The position numbers and the translations under genes were made by a program. The notes beneath the pieces are model-generated. The model was not told the DNA's origin. It ran no database searches and worked only from the letters and a program-made list of their open reading frames with translations. From Cyanobium gracile PCC 6307 (GTDB lineage Bacteria; Cyanobacteriota; Cyanobacteriia; PCC-6307; Cyanobiaceae), in contig NC_019675.1 in assembly GCF_000316515.1 (NCBI RefSeq), positions 1,947,964 through 2,011,963 on the forward strand: a stretch of 64,000 bases of DNA. The letters are read 5' to 3'. Shown in pieces: positions 26,742 through 34,963 of this stretch. Numbering within the stretch: position 1 is the stretch's first letter; every line of letters starts with the position of its first letter.

Positions 26742-27233
26742 TCACGTCGCGTGCATCATGACAGCAAAGGACTCGGAGTCTTCCGGAGCTTCAAAGAATG
26801 AGGAGATGTGGATGAAGTCGTCCTCTGTCAGTTGATGGGAGCCTTCCGGTTGCTCGTCATTCCGCCTGGCGATCCGCGCCAGGCACTCTGCATCTGGCGT
26901 GTTCACAAAATACAGGCGGTGATCCGCCCCTGCCTCCTCGAAGAGCGAACGGAACCAGGCGCGCCCGGCCTTGGTGTTGGCCTGAAAGTCAAGCACCACG
27001 GATTGACCGGATTTCAGGAGGTCCACCACGAGAGGGCCCACCACAGTTTTCAGCTTCCTTGAGAAGTGAATGTAGTCCTGGAAAGTCGTCATCTGATCTC
27101 CGAACAAGCGGGCCAGCCAGATGTCCTCCGAGATCAGAATCGCGCGGGTGTCCCGCGCCACAGTCTGTGCAACCGTCGTCTTTCCAGCTCCGGCTTTCCC
27201 GCAGAAGAAGTGCAGTGTCGCGTTGGCGGCCAT
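26742..27233 (-). CDS. P-loop (AAA-type) ATPase/kinase
   Basis: The 163-aa product starts with a P-loop right at its N-terminus (FFCGKAGAGKTTVAQ), followed by ILISEDIWLARLFG and VVLDFQAN. This resembles small kinases related to zeta toxins, gluconate kinases and chloramphenicol phosphotransferases. The start at 27233 is chosen because the P-loop strand follows directly. Substrate and role are unknown. Confidence 0.72.
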   Translation of the reverse strand: MAANATLHFFCGKAGAGKTTVAQTVARDTRAILISEDIWLARLFGDQMTTFQDYIHFSRKLKTVVGPLVVDLLKSGQSVVLDFQANTKAGRAWFRSLFEEAGADHRLYFVNTPDAECLARIARRNDEQPEGSHQLTEDDFIHISSFFEAPEDSESFAVMMHAT

Positions 27234-27381
27234 GGGGCCATGGATAGCGGCTTGGGAGCCTAGCAAAATCCTGCGATTCACATTGGGGAAATATGTTCCC
27301 CACAGGATCGGCATGCTTGCTGGCGTGATGCCAGCCAGTTTACGGCCGAACCCCCTCAATCAGCGGGAGGAAGTCGATACC

Positions 27382-27840
27382 CTAGCCATACGCATAGGAA
27401 ACTTGAAGGCAGGCCTGTCCTGTGCTCTTGTGGATGGTGAGTAGGAGATACTCGAAAGCCGAGCCACTGGGGAGCCACAGGGATTTTGGACGACCCGAGA
27501 GGCCATAGGTTGCCAGGGACATGGGCTCACCCACTGCACAACTCGGGCCGGCGCGGGCGACAAGGCGAGCGAGGGGAGATGGGACATCCGCTGACGAAGG
27601 CACGCTGTCTAGCGCCAAGGCGCGAATCACAGAGTCGGTCTCTGACTGGGTCATGCTGACGGAGCAGGAGCCATCTCGTGTCGAGCCAACCATGCGGCAT
27701 TCAAGCTGCTGCGGCACGACCGCCGCTGTTTTGAGGATGGCGCGGATATCTGTCTCCAGAACCGAACGATTGACGGCGTTCCATTGGGATTCACAGCCCA
27801 TGAGCAACAGGCAGGTCAGGGCGCTCAAGCAGCGAAGCAC
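27382..27840 (-). CDS. Putative lipoprotein, hypothetical
   Basis: From the GTG at 27840 the 152-aa product has a lipoprotein signal (VLRCLSALTCLLLMGC) with a lipobox LLMGC. The mature chain carries four further Cys residues. No family is recognised. It would be anchored to the periplasmic face of a membrane. The GTG start is chosen because the signal begins there. Confidence 0.6.
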   Translation of the reverse strand: MLRCLSALTCLLLMGCESQWNAVNRSVLETDIRAILKTAAVVPQQLECRMVGSTRDGSCSVSMTQSETDSVIRALALDSVPSSADVPSPLARLVARAGPSCAVGEPMSLATYGLSGRPKSLWLPSGSAFEYLLLTIHKSTGQACLQVSYAYG

Positions 27841-27897
27841 GTTCAACGGGTCTGCAGCGGGAGTCACCTGACGTGGAGAGGCCCACAATGGGTCGGC

Positions 27898-28491
27898 TCA
27901 GGTTCGCTGCTTTGGAAACCAGTAGGCAACCTCCGTACCGCCAGGGAAGAACGGGGAGCGCTCATTGAGAAGAAGATCGTGCCAACCAGCCGCCTGCGTC
28001 AAGAAAGCGTGGGCGGCATAAGCGGCAAGCGCAGCATCCCGGATATGCTCGCCGACCTCGGGAAACTCGGGCGCAGACACGAAAGCGAGCGCCGCCGCCG
28101 ATACCCGCAAGAGCGCCTTGGGATGCGCTTCCGTCAGTGGCGCGGCGGGCCACTGCTCACGGGATAGCTTGGCAACGAGCACACCCTGAACAAGACAGGC
28201 CCCACGCAAGGAGTTGACATGGCTGACGGTGCCGGACTGGCCACCAGCTTCACAAACAAGCCTGCGAACCTGTGCATCTGCGCTCCGATCACCCTCGCAT
28301 ACCCAAAACAATGGAGCGTCGATTCCAACTGCGGCTGGCGCTCCGCGCAACAGAGCTGAAGACTGTGCGACAGCGGAAGGCGCGCCACTCACAACATTGC
28401 CGGCAACAAACCGGAGACCATCTGTCGTGGCTTCGACGACTGCCCAGCCAAAAGCCTTTTCGCCACCTGGATCAAACCCTACGAATCGCAT
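27898..28491 (-). CDS. Second DUF429-like protein
   Basis: The 197-aa product begins MRFVGFDPGGEKAFGWAVVE and has VGIDAPLFWV and EAHPKALLRV, matching the DUF429 pattern of an RNase H-like fold with conserved Asp residues. It is diverged from the gene at 25419-26027 and is not a recent copy. The function is unknown. It is followed on the same strand by the lipoprotein gene. Confidence 0.65.
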   Translation of the reverse strand: MRFVGFDPGGEKAFGWAVVEATTDGLRFVAGNVVSGAPSAVAQSSALLRGAPAAVGIDAPLFWVCEGDRSADAQVRRLVCEAGGQSGTVSHVNSLRGACLVQGVLVAKLSREQWPAAPLTEAHPKALLRVSAAALAFVSAPEFPEVGEHIRDAALAAYAAHAFLTQAAGWHDLLLNERSPFFPGGTEVAYWFPKQRT

Positions 28492-28559
28492 GATGGGGTT
28501 GCCATGCCTATCCGACGAGAAAGCCAGCGTAGGCGGTGACATTCTGAAGGAGGGAGGGG

Positions 28560-29063
28560 TTAGGCCTCGGCAGCAAGAGCCATGTGTTCGGCATGGCGTT
28601 CCTGGTCAGGGTCTTGGATCACCGGGACCCTTCTGAGCCCATCGATATACGCGGAAGGGAGGTTGTGTTCCACGGCGCCGGCAACCACCAGGGCTCGGTA
28701 CCACGAATAGGGCAGGATGACCGTATCGATCCTTGTGGCAACATACGCTTGCACATCAACGAACTGACCAGCCAGTTCGACGGTCTTTGTCTGCTCCTCA
28801 TATCCAAACCCTAGACCTTCCGCACGATCCAGCCGATGCTTCTCACCAAGAAGAATCGCGTAGACAACTCCATAAACGAGACTGTTTGAATCGGCTGCCG
28901 CCTCAATGGCGCACTTGCCCGATCCATCGTTGGCGACCTTATGCCACTTCAGCTCATGCGCCCGCAGCACCGCCACGCCGAGCGGGCGTGCGGAAGGAAC
29001 TCGCTGACGCAGCCTGGCTGTCAGCATGTTGGAGCCGTAGGCGAAGTTCAGACAATGCTCCAT
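28560..29063 (-). CDS. Gamma-glutamylcyclotransferase-like protein
   Basis: The 167-aa product has LNFAYGSNMLTARL at the N-terminus (the YGSNM loop that binds the substrate) and LDRAEGLGFGYEE with the catalytic Glu. It then has the VQAYVATRID strand of the GGCT/AIG2 fold. It likely releases 5-oxoproline from gamma-glutamyl compounds or acts on a related amine. The substrate is unknown. Confidence 0.82.
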   Translation of the reverse strand: MEHCLNFAYGSNMLTARLRQRVPSARPLGVAVLRAHELKWHKVANDGSGKCAIEAAADSNSLVYGVVYAILLGEKHRLDRAEGLGFGYEEQTKTVELAGQFVDVQAYVATRIDTVILPYSWYRALVVAGAVEHNLPSAYIDGLRRVPVIQDPDQERHAEHMALAAEA

Positions 29064-29419
29064 GGGACCAAGACATGCCTAACCTTTGAGCCTATCAACC
29101 CTCCGAGGCAAGCGTACCTCGCCATGGGAAAGAGCTCATCACAGGATCAGAAAGGCAGCGAGCAGCAAGAAACCGACACCATACATAAACCAATAAAGCC
29201 AATCAGGCTTTGCTGTGTTGTCGAGTACGGCGGATTGTTTGATTTCTTGGGTTGTAGTAGACCCTGGCCATGCTTCCATAAGCGTACGGCCTGACGACCA
29301 CCTCCATCGCAGCTCGGCTAACGCTAATCATCACCTGGCCGCAGGGAGTCAATGCTTCTAGTCATAGAAATCTGGGGGCGGCTCAGGTGGATGGTGTTGT
29401 TCGGTGACACACACAGCAC
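29064..29419. other. Gene-free stretch, nothing recognised
   Basis: About 350 bases of clearly lower GC mark the left side of the AT-richer block. I see no gene, RNA or strong hairpin here. Confidence 0.5.
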
Positions 29420-30548
29420 CTATGCGATTAGTTCAGCCGGGAAGGAACCAAGCAAGCCTAGGACAAGACTCACAGCAGCTGCATCATGCACCAACGCATT
29501 CTGAACAGCAGCTTCATATTGAGTTCGATTCGCAAAGCTGAGAGCCTTGGCAATGGCGTCAAGCGCTGCAGATTCTCGAATGGGATACCTCTGCAGCACC
29601 CCGACCAAATCCGATGCACTGACTAATACCTGAAAACGCGCCTCTTCATCTTGAGCACACTTCGCAAAGTCGATTTCTGCGGTACGTTTACCCCCTGCTG
29701 CTACCTCTCCCTTCTTTGGCAGAAGTGAAAAGACCTGCGCACGCGCTGATTTTTCTGCGATCCTTACGCTGAGATGCTTGGCGTTTTCACTAATTGCTTT
29801 GATGGCATCGGCTTTTGCCTTCTCAAGCTTTTCTCCCAAATCGCCTCCTACCACAGACGCGAGTTTATCGCCTACCAGTCTCTGAACTTCGGGATGATAG
29901 TAGATAGATTCAACAGAATATACGTTAAGTGGAATCACGCCCTTGGCCTGCAAGTCGGCGATTCGCTCTGGCTGTGAAGAGTCGTTATCAACAAGACCGA
30001 ACGGCTTTACCCAGTTAAGTTCACTTGTGTTTGTGATGCCAACAACCGCATCCTCAACCTCACGACAGCTACCCTTGGCTACGATCGACGCATTCGGGAA
30101 AAGCAAGCTGTAAAGAGGCTTGTCAAGGCTGTGCTCGTTACCCTCGACAAATACGATCTTTCGACGTTCACCCAAGATAGTTCGCTTCAGATCGTCATCG
30201 ATTATTGTGCAGTTTTCCAGCAAATCGATATCGTAAGCACCAACCGTGTCTCCCTCGTAAACGCAGGAGCGCGTCAACAATACCTTTGAGCCAGGATTGT
30301 CGATTGGGAGCAGTGGCTCGTGTGTAGATACGATGAATGCACATTCTGGCTTTTCCTTAAGTAGCAGTGACAAAAGCGGAGACACGATTGAACGATGTAA
30401 GTGCCGCTCCGGCTCATCAATAAGGAGAAGTGTTCCCGCTGGAACCGTCAACACGTTGGCGGCAATGAGGATTGCATTTCGTTCTCCATCGGATAGTTTG
30501 GCGATGCTATATGGCTCACTGCCATTCCTAGTCGCCATGATTTCGTCA
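29420..30548 (-). pseudogene. OLD-like AAA ATPase with DUF4435/TOPRIM-like domain, 3' part (split by an IS)
   Basis: This is the C-terminal two thirds of an ATPase cut by the IS3-family element at 30549-31866. It carries the ABC-type signature region KLSDGERNAIL, Walker B LLLIDEPERHLH and the switch His in STHEPLL. A DUF4435/TOPRIM-like segment follows: KIVFVEGNEHSLDKPLYS, then KGSCREVEDAV and VDND. Joined to 31867-32348 through one copy of the TCA duplication, the frame restores SVEANDEIMATRNG without a stop, giving about 535 aa. Proteins of this build are related to OLD-family nucleases and often act in phage defence. Confidence 0.82.
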
Positions 30549-30577
30549 TGGGGTTCCCCCGATTTCGTGGACAGCGA

Positions 30578-31417
30578 TCAGGGGGTCACAAAGGTGAGTG
30601 TAGATGCAGCGATGAACCGCTGCTCGTAGTCGATCGGGCTCAGGTAACCGACCGTTGAATGGCGGCGCTCGCGGTTGTAGTAGCCCTCGATCCAGAAGGC
30701 CAGATCGCGCTGCAGCTGCTGCGGTGAAATTAGGACTGCCCGATCGTCATCGAGGTCCAGTTCCAATTTGAGGGTGGAGAAGAAGCTCTCCACCACCGCG
30801 TTGTCCCAGCAGCATCCCTTGGCGGACATGCTGCAGAGGATCCCGTGTTTGGCCAGCCGGTCGCGGTAGTCGCTGGCCCGGTACTGGCTGCCCTGATCCG
30901 TGTGGATCAGCAGCTGCTCCGGCTCCACCTGCCGGTGGCCGAGGGCCCGGTTGAGGGCCTCGATCACCAGGGCGGCATCCATGCGTTGATTCAGCGTCCA
31001 ACCCACCACACGGCGACTGAACAGATCGATCCACACCGCCAGGTATCGCCAGCCGGCGCTGGTGCGGATGTAGGTGATGTCGCCGGCCCAGCAGCGGTTC
31101 GGGGCCGGGGGCTGGAAGTCCTGCTGCAGCAGGTTCTCCGCCACCCCAGCGGCTCCGCTGCTGGCCCTGCTGCAGGGCCGGAACGCCTTTCGGGTCCTGG
31201 CCCGCAGATCGGCACGACGCATGAGCCGAGCGACACGGTGGCGTCCCACCGGGTGGCCGGCTGCGCGCAGTTCCTGGTGGATCCGAGGCGAGCCGTAGAA
31301 GCCCCGGTGCTCGCCGAACACCGCCTGGATCTCAGCGGTGAGTCGGGCGTTCTCAGCCGCTCGCTTTCCCGGCGCCTCGTGCCGCTGCCGCCAGGCGTAG
31401 AACCCACTGCGGGCCAC
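30578..31417 (-). CDS. IS3-family transposase OrfB (DDE integrase domain)
   Basis: The 279-aa part as drawn has the HTH_21 region (FGEHRGFYGSPRIHQEL) and an rve integrase core. The DDE triad lies in WAGDITYIRT (first Asp), IHTDQGSQY (second Asp) and NAVVESFFSTLK (Glu). The open frame extends upstream (RFRLIDQLADQHSISWL) into the orfA region. It is therefore most likely made as an OrfAB fusion by -1 frameshifting. Confidence 0.93.
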   Translation of the reverse strand: MARSGFYAWRQRHEAPGKRAAENARLTAEIQAVFGEHRGFYGSPRIHQELRAAGHPVGRHRVARLMRRADLRARTRKAFRPCSRASSGAAGVAENLLQQDFQPPAPNRCWAGDITYIRTSAGWRYLAVWIDLFSRRVVGWTLNQRMDAALVIEALNRALGHRQVEPEQLLIHTDQGSQYRASDYRDRLAKHGILCSMSAKGCCWDNAVVESFFSTLKLELDLDDDRAVLISPQQLQRDLAFWIEGYYNRERRHSTVGYLSPIDYEQRFIAASTLTFVTP

Positions 31418-31470
31418 GCCCAGTTGCCGGCACAGCCAGGAGATGGAATGCTGATCAGCGAGCTGGTCGA

Positions 31471-31800
31471 TCAGGCGAAACCTCTCGGCGGCAGCTGCTC
31501 CTTGGCAAAGTGCGCTGCCGCCAGCCTGAAAAAATCCTTCTCCCTCCTGAGCTCGCGGTTCTCCTTGCGGAGCCGGCTGAGTTCAGCGCGCTCCTCACTG
31601 CTGAGCAGGCCCTGGTCCCTGGGTCCGGCCTGGCCGCGATCCATGCGGGCCTGCCTCACCCAGCGAGCGAGGCTGCTGGAGGGAAGGCCAAGCCGCTGGG
31701 CCACGGCATTGCAGGAGAGGCCCTCCTGCAGGCAGAGCTCCACGGCCTCCACCTTCTGCTGCGCCGTGAATCGGCGCCGAGTCTTGGTTGGGTTGGTCAT
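31471..31800 (-). CDS. IS3-family transposase OrfA (HTH protein)
   Basis: The 109-aa product has an N-terminal helix-turn-helix (RRFTAQQKVEAVELCLQEG through NAVAQRLGLPSSSLARWV) and a C-terminal leucine-zipper-like helix (LSRLRKENRELRREKDFF). It binds the IS ends and regulates transposition. A T-TTT-TTC slippery heptamer lies in its last quarter (see separate entry). Confidence 0.92.
   Translation of the reverse strand: MTNPTKTRRRFTAQQKVEAVELCLQEGLSCNAVAQRLGLPSSSLARWVRQARMDRGQAGPRDQGLLSSEERAELSRLRKENRELRREKDFFRLAAAHFAKEQLPPRGFA
31528..31534 (-). promoter_or_regulatory. Putative programmed -1 frameshift site in the IS3 transposase
   Basis: In the orfA frame the codons GAT-TTT-TTC give the heptamer T-TTT-TTC, of the X-XXY-YYZ type. 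After a -1 slip the frame is open without a stop into RFRLIDQLADQHSISWL and the integrase domain. This fits how IS3 elements make the OrfAB transposase. Confidence 0.6.
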
Positions 31801-31866
31801 CGATGGACAGTCTGGTGGTCATGGCGTGACCCTTGTCGACTTGTCCTCAGAATCGGGGGAAGCCCA

Positions 31867-32348
31867 TCATTCGCTTCGACTGACACTGAGATATCGAGAT
31901 TGGCTAGCCGTAGTAGGCGGTTCAAGGTTGAAAATGCACCATCTTTGGCGGCCAGACTGTTGACCTTATCGGTATCTTTTTCATCAAAGGCTCGCGCTAT
32001 TTCTCGAGCGCGCACGTTCTCAGAGTTAACCAAGTCATAGATCGCCATCTGCGCACGCTGCTGAGAGTACTCGTCCATCCACCGCGCATTCTGCTGCCGA
32101 TCATGATGAAACATCTGCTTCTCATATTCTGCACGCTGCCTACCAGTAAACTCGGGTGATCCAGATCGAAACCAAGTTTGACGATGTGCTGCTATTCGTC
32201 GAGTAGTTTCGTTGCTAGCTAATGCAAAAGCTTGCATTAGACTTGATTTGCCGGTGCCGTTAGCGCCAAGGATAAATATCATCTCCCCTACATTTACAGT
32301 CAGTGAAAGCGCCCCTTCGACGGTAGGGATCGATAATGAAAATGGCAT
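31867..32348 (-). pseudogene. OLD-like AAA ATPase, 5' part (split by an IS)
   Basis: This is the N-terminal third of the ATPase, with Walker A FILGANGTGKSSLMQAF at about residues 26-42. A helical region rich in Arg, Gln and Glu (about 55-130) ends in SVEAND at the IS junction. Beyond the junction the open frame runs a few codons into IS sequence. See 29420-30548 for the rest. As the element stands, the protein would lose its signature motif, Walker B and nuclease-like domain. Confidence 0.82.
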
Positions 32349-32638
32349 CTTAGATACTCAGAAAGCTTGGGCCTGCATCCGTGACGAGGCATTGATCGCC
32401 GAGCGCTGCCAATAACCCGCTGCTAGCAACCTCTAACTTGGGCAGGTAAGCGCTCGGCAGTCGGGTTCATCGGGCTTGTTCTGCGGTTCATTTTGGGGCA
32501 CACTCACTTGCATAACGAATCGCATGTGAGGCGCTGCGATGCTGATCGTTCATACAGTCAAAATGGTGGGTTTAGGTATGTTTTATACTCCAACACCTTG
32601 TGGAAATATTGAATAGGATATACCCCTGCTTTATGTAA

Positions 32639-33769
32639 TTACCCAATTCGCCAATACCCTTGGTTGACTGGGTTGCCCGGGCGCCAGGTAAACACGTGGC
32701 GGCGATCGTTATCGAAGGGCTTGTAGTCCGCTGCGTACAGGTACTCGCCCTGATGCAGATTATAGATTCGTTTTCCTAGGTCACCCATGTCGTCGATTCG
32801 CCAATACCCTTGGTTGACTGGGTTGCCCGGGCGCCAGGTAAACACGTGGCGGCGATCGTCATCGAAGGGCTTGTAGTCTGCTGCGTACAGGTACTCAAGC
32901 TGGTACGTGTTGAAGATCCGCACCACGCCATCTGACACGGGCTCTAGTCGCCAGTTTCCATGAGAGCCAGCTGACCCACCTGGGCGCCAGGTAAATACTC
33001 GACGGCGATCGTCATCGAAGGGCTTGTGATCCGCTGCGTACAGGTACTCAGAATGAGCGAGGTTGTAGATAGTCACCTCGGGCCCAACAACTGCGTCCAT
33101 GTTAATGTTGTCAACCTCGAGGTTTGCCCAGACGGCGTCGTGGTCCGAGATTGATCCGTTGGTTGGGTATAAGCCCCTGTCTAGCAGTGCCATCGAGCCG
33201 CAAACATAATCGACAAAATTATTGTACGAGTAGTTCAGCCCCTGGATTAGGGGGGCGACGTCCGTGCTCCAGAGGTTGAAGTCGCCTGCGAGAACGAGGT
33301 TCGTCGTCTGCGCGAAGTCGGGCACATTGAGGCACTCCTTCACCCAATCCACGAACTTCATGAATCCTGATCGCTCGGAAGCCGAGTTGTTATAGTGCCA
33401 ATTGTAGGTATTGTGATAATGAAACAAGTGAATCCTTTGCGATGTCCCCACCTTCAAGACCGCATATTGTGCATTTCTTTTCCACTCGTCGCCGCCCGGA
33501 TCAATCTGGATAATCTTACTTGCGTAACTCTCAATCGGGAACTTCGACAGGATCATAATACTGACGTGTTGAGTCCGTCCCTTCGTCGTCTCGTTGGTAG
33601 CTGTAAATACATATGGGTAGTCGTGGTACTGGTCACGGGTGCCCTGTATATCACCCACTTCTTGCAAGCAGATGATTTGCTCGCCGTTCAGCAAGTTCTT
33701 GAATTGTGGAATGTTGGCTGTCTCACTGTGCATGTTAAACGAGACGGCACGAACTTGAGATGAAGACAT
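32639..33769 (-). CDS. DNase I/CdtB-like nuclease (EEP fold) with three C-terminal repeats
   Basis: From the ATG at 33769 (AGGA ribosome-binding sequence just upstream) the product is 376 aa. Residues about 5-220 are an endonuclease/exonuclease/phosphatase domain: RAVSFNMHSE, IICLQEVGD (Glu37), HLFHYHNTY, LVLAGDFNLW (Asp162, Asn164) and SDHDAVWANL (Asp209-His210). Three repeats of about 48 residues follow (232-277, 282-326, 333-376), each with EYLYAAD, KPFDDDRR, VFTWRPG and a closing WR. Three such repeats would suit a beta-trefoil, lectin-like module, though I cannot name the family. A nuclease plus carbohydrate-binding build recalls cytolethal distending toxin. No signal peptide is visible. 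Confidence 0.72.
   Translation of the reverse strand: MSSSQVRAVSFNMHSETANIPQFKNLLNGEQIICLQEVGDIQGTRDQYHDYPYVFTATNETTKGRTQHVSIMILSKFPIESYASKIIQIDPGGDEWKRNAQYAVLKVGTSQRIHLFHYHNTYNWHYNNSASERSGFMKFVDWVKECLNVPDFAQTTNLVLAGDFNLWSTDVAPLIQGLNYSYNNFVDYVCGSMALLDRGLYPTNGSISDHDAVWANLEVDNINMDAVVGPEVTIYNLAHSEYLYAADHKPFDDDRRRVFTWRPGGSAGSHGNWRLEPVSDGVVRIFNTYQLEYLYAADYKPFDDDRRHVFTWRPGNPVNQGYWRIDDMGDLGKRIYNLHQGEYLYAADYKPFDNDRRHVFTWRPGNPVNQGYWRIG
32646..33049 (-). repeat. Three tandem coding repeats; two are nearly identical in DNA
   Basis: 32646-32746 and 32796-32896 match at 99 of 101 positions (period 150 bp). A third, more diverged copy ends at about 33049. They encode the EYLYAAD...VFTWRPG units of the nuclease-like protein. 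The near-identity, including silent sites, points to a recent duplication or gene conversion. Confidence 0.9.
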
Positions 33770-33917
33770 GTTCTTTCCTAGGTAATGCGGCAGGTCATTT
33801 ACCAGCATAACGCTCCAGATCAGAAGCGGGCCGAGAAGACTGGCTTGGAACCAGCCTATGCTCCCGTCTGCTGTATCTGGATGTTAGAAGGATATCTAGT
33901 GGCTGCATCGAGAAAAG

Positions 33918-34619
33918 CTACTGACCATGGCTCTGTGAGAGCAGCGTAGCAAGTCGATGTAATGCTCTTGCCGGTCTTTGAGCATCTGAAGAAAGCAGAT
34001 AGGTGTTATCGTTGATATACACAGTGCTGAAGAAGGCCCAGCCAACTACGCCCACGAAATGCTGAGCTTGTTTGATCAGATCGTTAAGTGCGTCCCAAGT
34101 TGGGCCCACGAAGGTGGCCGCGTCATTATGCGCGATACGCTTGTCCCGCAAATCCCTTAATCTCTTGACCTTCGCGAGTGTTTCGTCAGAATCTAGAATT
34201 CCTCGCATGTATGGTACATACAGAGGAATGAACACAGCCTTTCCGTCGCTCACTGACTGGATAACCTCTCTATTGGCACCAGACGTCTCTAGGTGAAGCC
34301 TAGTATTGTAAGCCTCAACAATCTCAGGAAGGCTTTCGGCATTCTGCTCCATGAGGTCTAAAGCTCTTCTTATGCACCTAGTAGGATGACGCTTACCTGG
34401 CTTATCGTAAACACGAGCGACCGCGAGAACAGCTTCGCTCTCCATTGCTCCATGGAAGGCTCCAAATAGCTCGCCGAAGCTGCCATTCTCACTAGCGTTG
34501 AATATATCTGCATTGGTGCCTATCGCCTTGTGCAAAAAATATGCTCTTTCCATCTTCAGGATATCGGAAGCTAGCCCATTCTTAATGATGTCCTTGAGCT
34601 CTTCAGTGGGGTTCGTCAC
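33918..34619 (-). CDS. AbiU2-like HEPN-family protein
   Basis: The 233-aa all-alpha product has RVYDKPGKRHPTRCIRRAL (about residues 68-86) and LRDKRIAHND (about 155-164), the pattern of the HEPN/AbiU2 family. There R-x(5)-H or a similar spacing forms an RNase site. AbiU2 is linked to abortive phage infection. Translation starts at a GTG. The neighbouring nuclease-like and OLD-like genes on the same strand suggest a defence cluster. Confidence 0.6.
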   Translation of the reverse strand: MTNPTEELKDIIKNGLASDILKMERAYFLHKAIGTNADIFNASENGSFGELFGAFHGAMESEAVLAVARVYDKPGKRHPTRCIRRALDLMEQNAESLPEIVEAYNTRLHLETSGANREVIQSVSDGKAVFIPLYVPYMRGILDSDETLAKVKRLRDLRDKRIAHNDAATFVGPTWDALNDLIKQAQHFVGVVGWAFFSTVYINDNTYLLSSDAQRPARALHRLATLLSQSHGQ

Positions 34620-34963
34620 TGGCAGGAACAGATGGCTTGATTTTCAAGTGTGTCTGGTCTGATTGTATTCCTTTTAACGATTATGGATAGATCGTGCGCA
34701 GCCACGATCTTATCCGAAGTTGAACAAGCCTGCAACGATGGAGCCTGATGGCTTACTGCAGAAACATCCGGCCAGTTTTCAGGATATCTTTGGCTTTCTC
34801 CTGAGTGCAAATGCCTGCCGTTTGGGGCATCGTTGAACCTTGCCATGCCTCAGCCGAATCTAGAGCGCAGCTGAGCTGGCCGTTCAGTTCTCTGGAGCTG
34901 AACGGATCTGCTCAGTGTCTGCTGGCTACATTCAGGGATATCTTCCCAGCATTCTTGTCAGCC
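34620..34963. other. Left flank of the IS91-type unit; possible small ORF and a hairpin
   Basis: A 76-codon minus-strand frame (34616-34846) has its stop overlapping the AbiU2-like GTG start as GTGA, but shows no family resemblance. At 34880-34905 there is an 8-bp-arm hairpin (CCGTTCAG / CTGAACGG, 10-nt loop) beyond the transposase 3' end, where an IS91 replication-origin end is expected. The exact element boundary cannot be fixed. Confidence 0.4.

Larger units (their letters stand above)
30549..31866 (-). mobile_element. IS3-family insertion sequence (1318 bp)
   Basis: The ends are imperfect inverted repeats of about 25 bp starting TGGG (TGGGGTTCCCCCGATT on the left, and reverse-complement TGGGCTTCCCCCGATT on the right), each followed by a GGACA block. 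It has orfA and orfB in two overlapping phases on the minus strand, a TCA target duplication, and terminal TG/CA, all IS3-family traits. Both transposase frames look intact, so the element may still be active. Confidence 0.93.
30546..31869. repeat. 3-bp target-site duplication flanking the IS3-family element
   Basis: TCA at 30546-30548 and again TCA at 31867-31869 directly border the two inverted repeats. A 3-bp duplication is typical for IS3-family insertion, and deleting the element plus one TCA restores the interrupted ATPase frame. Confidence 0.85.
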
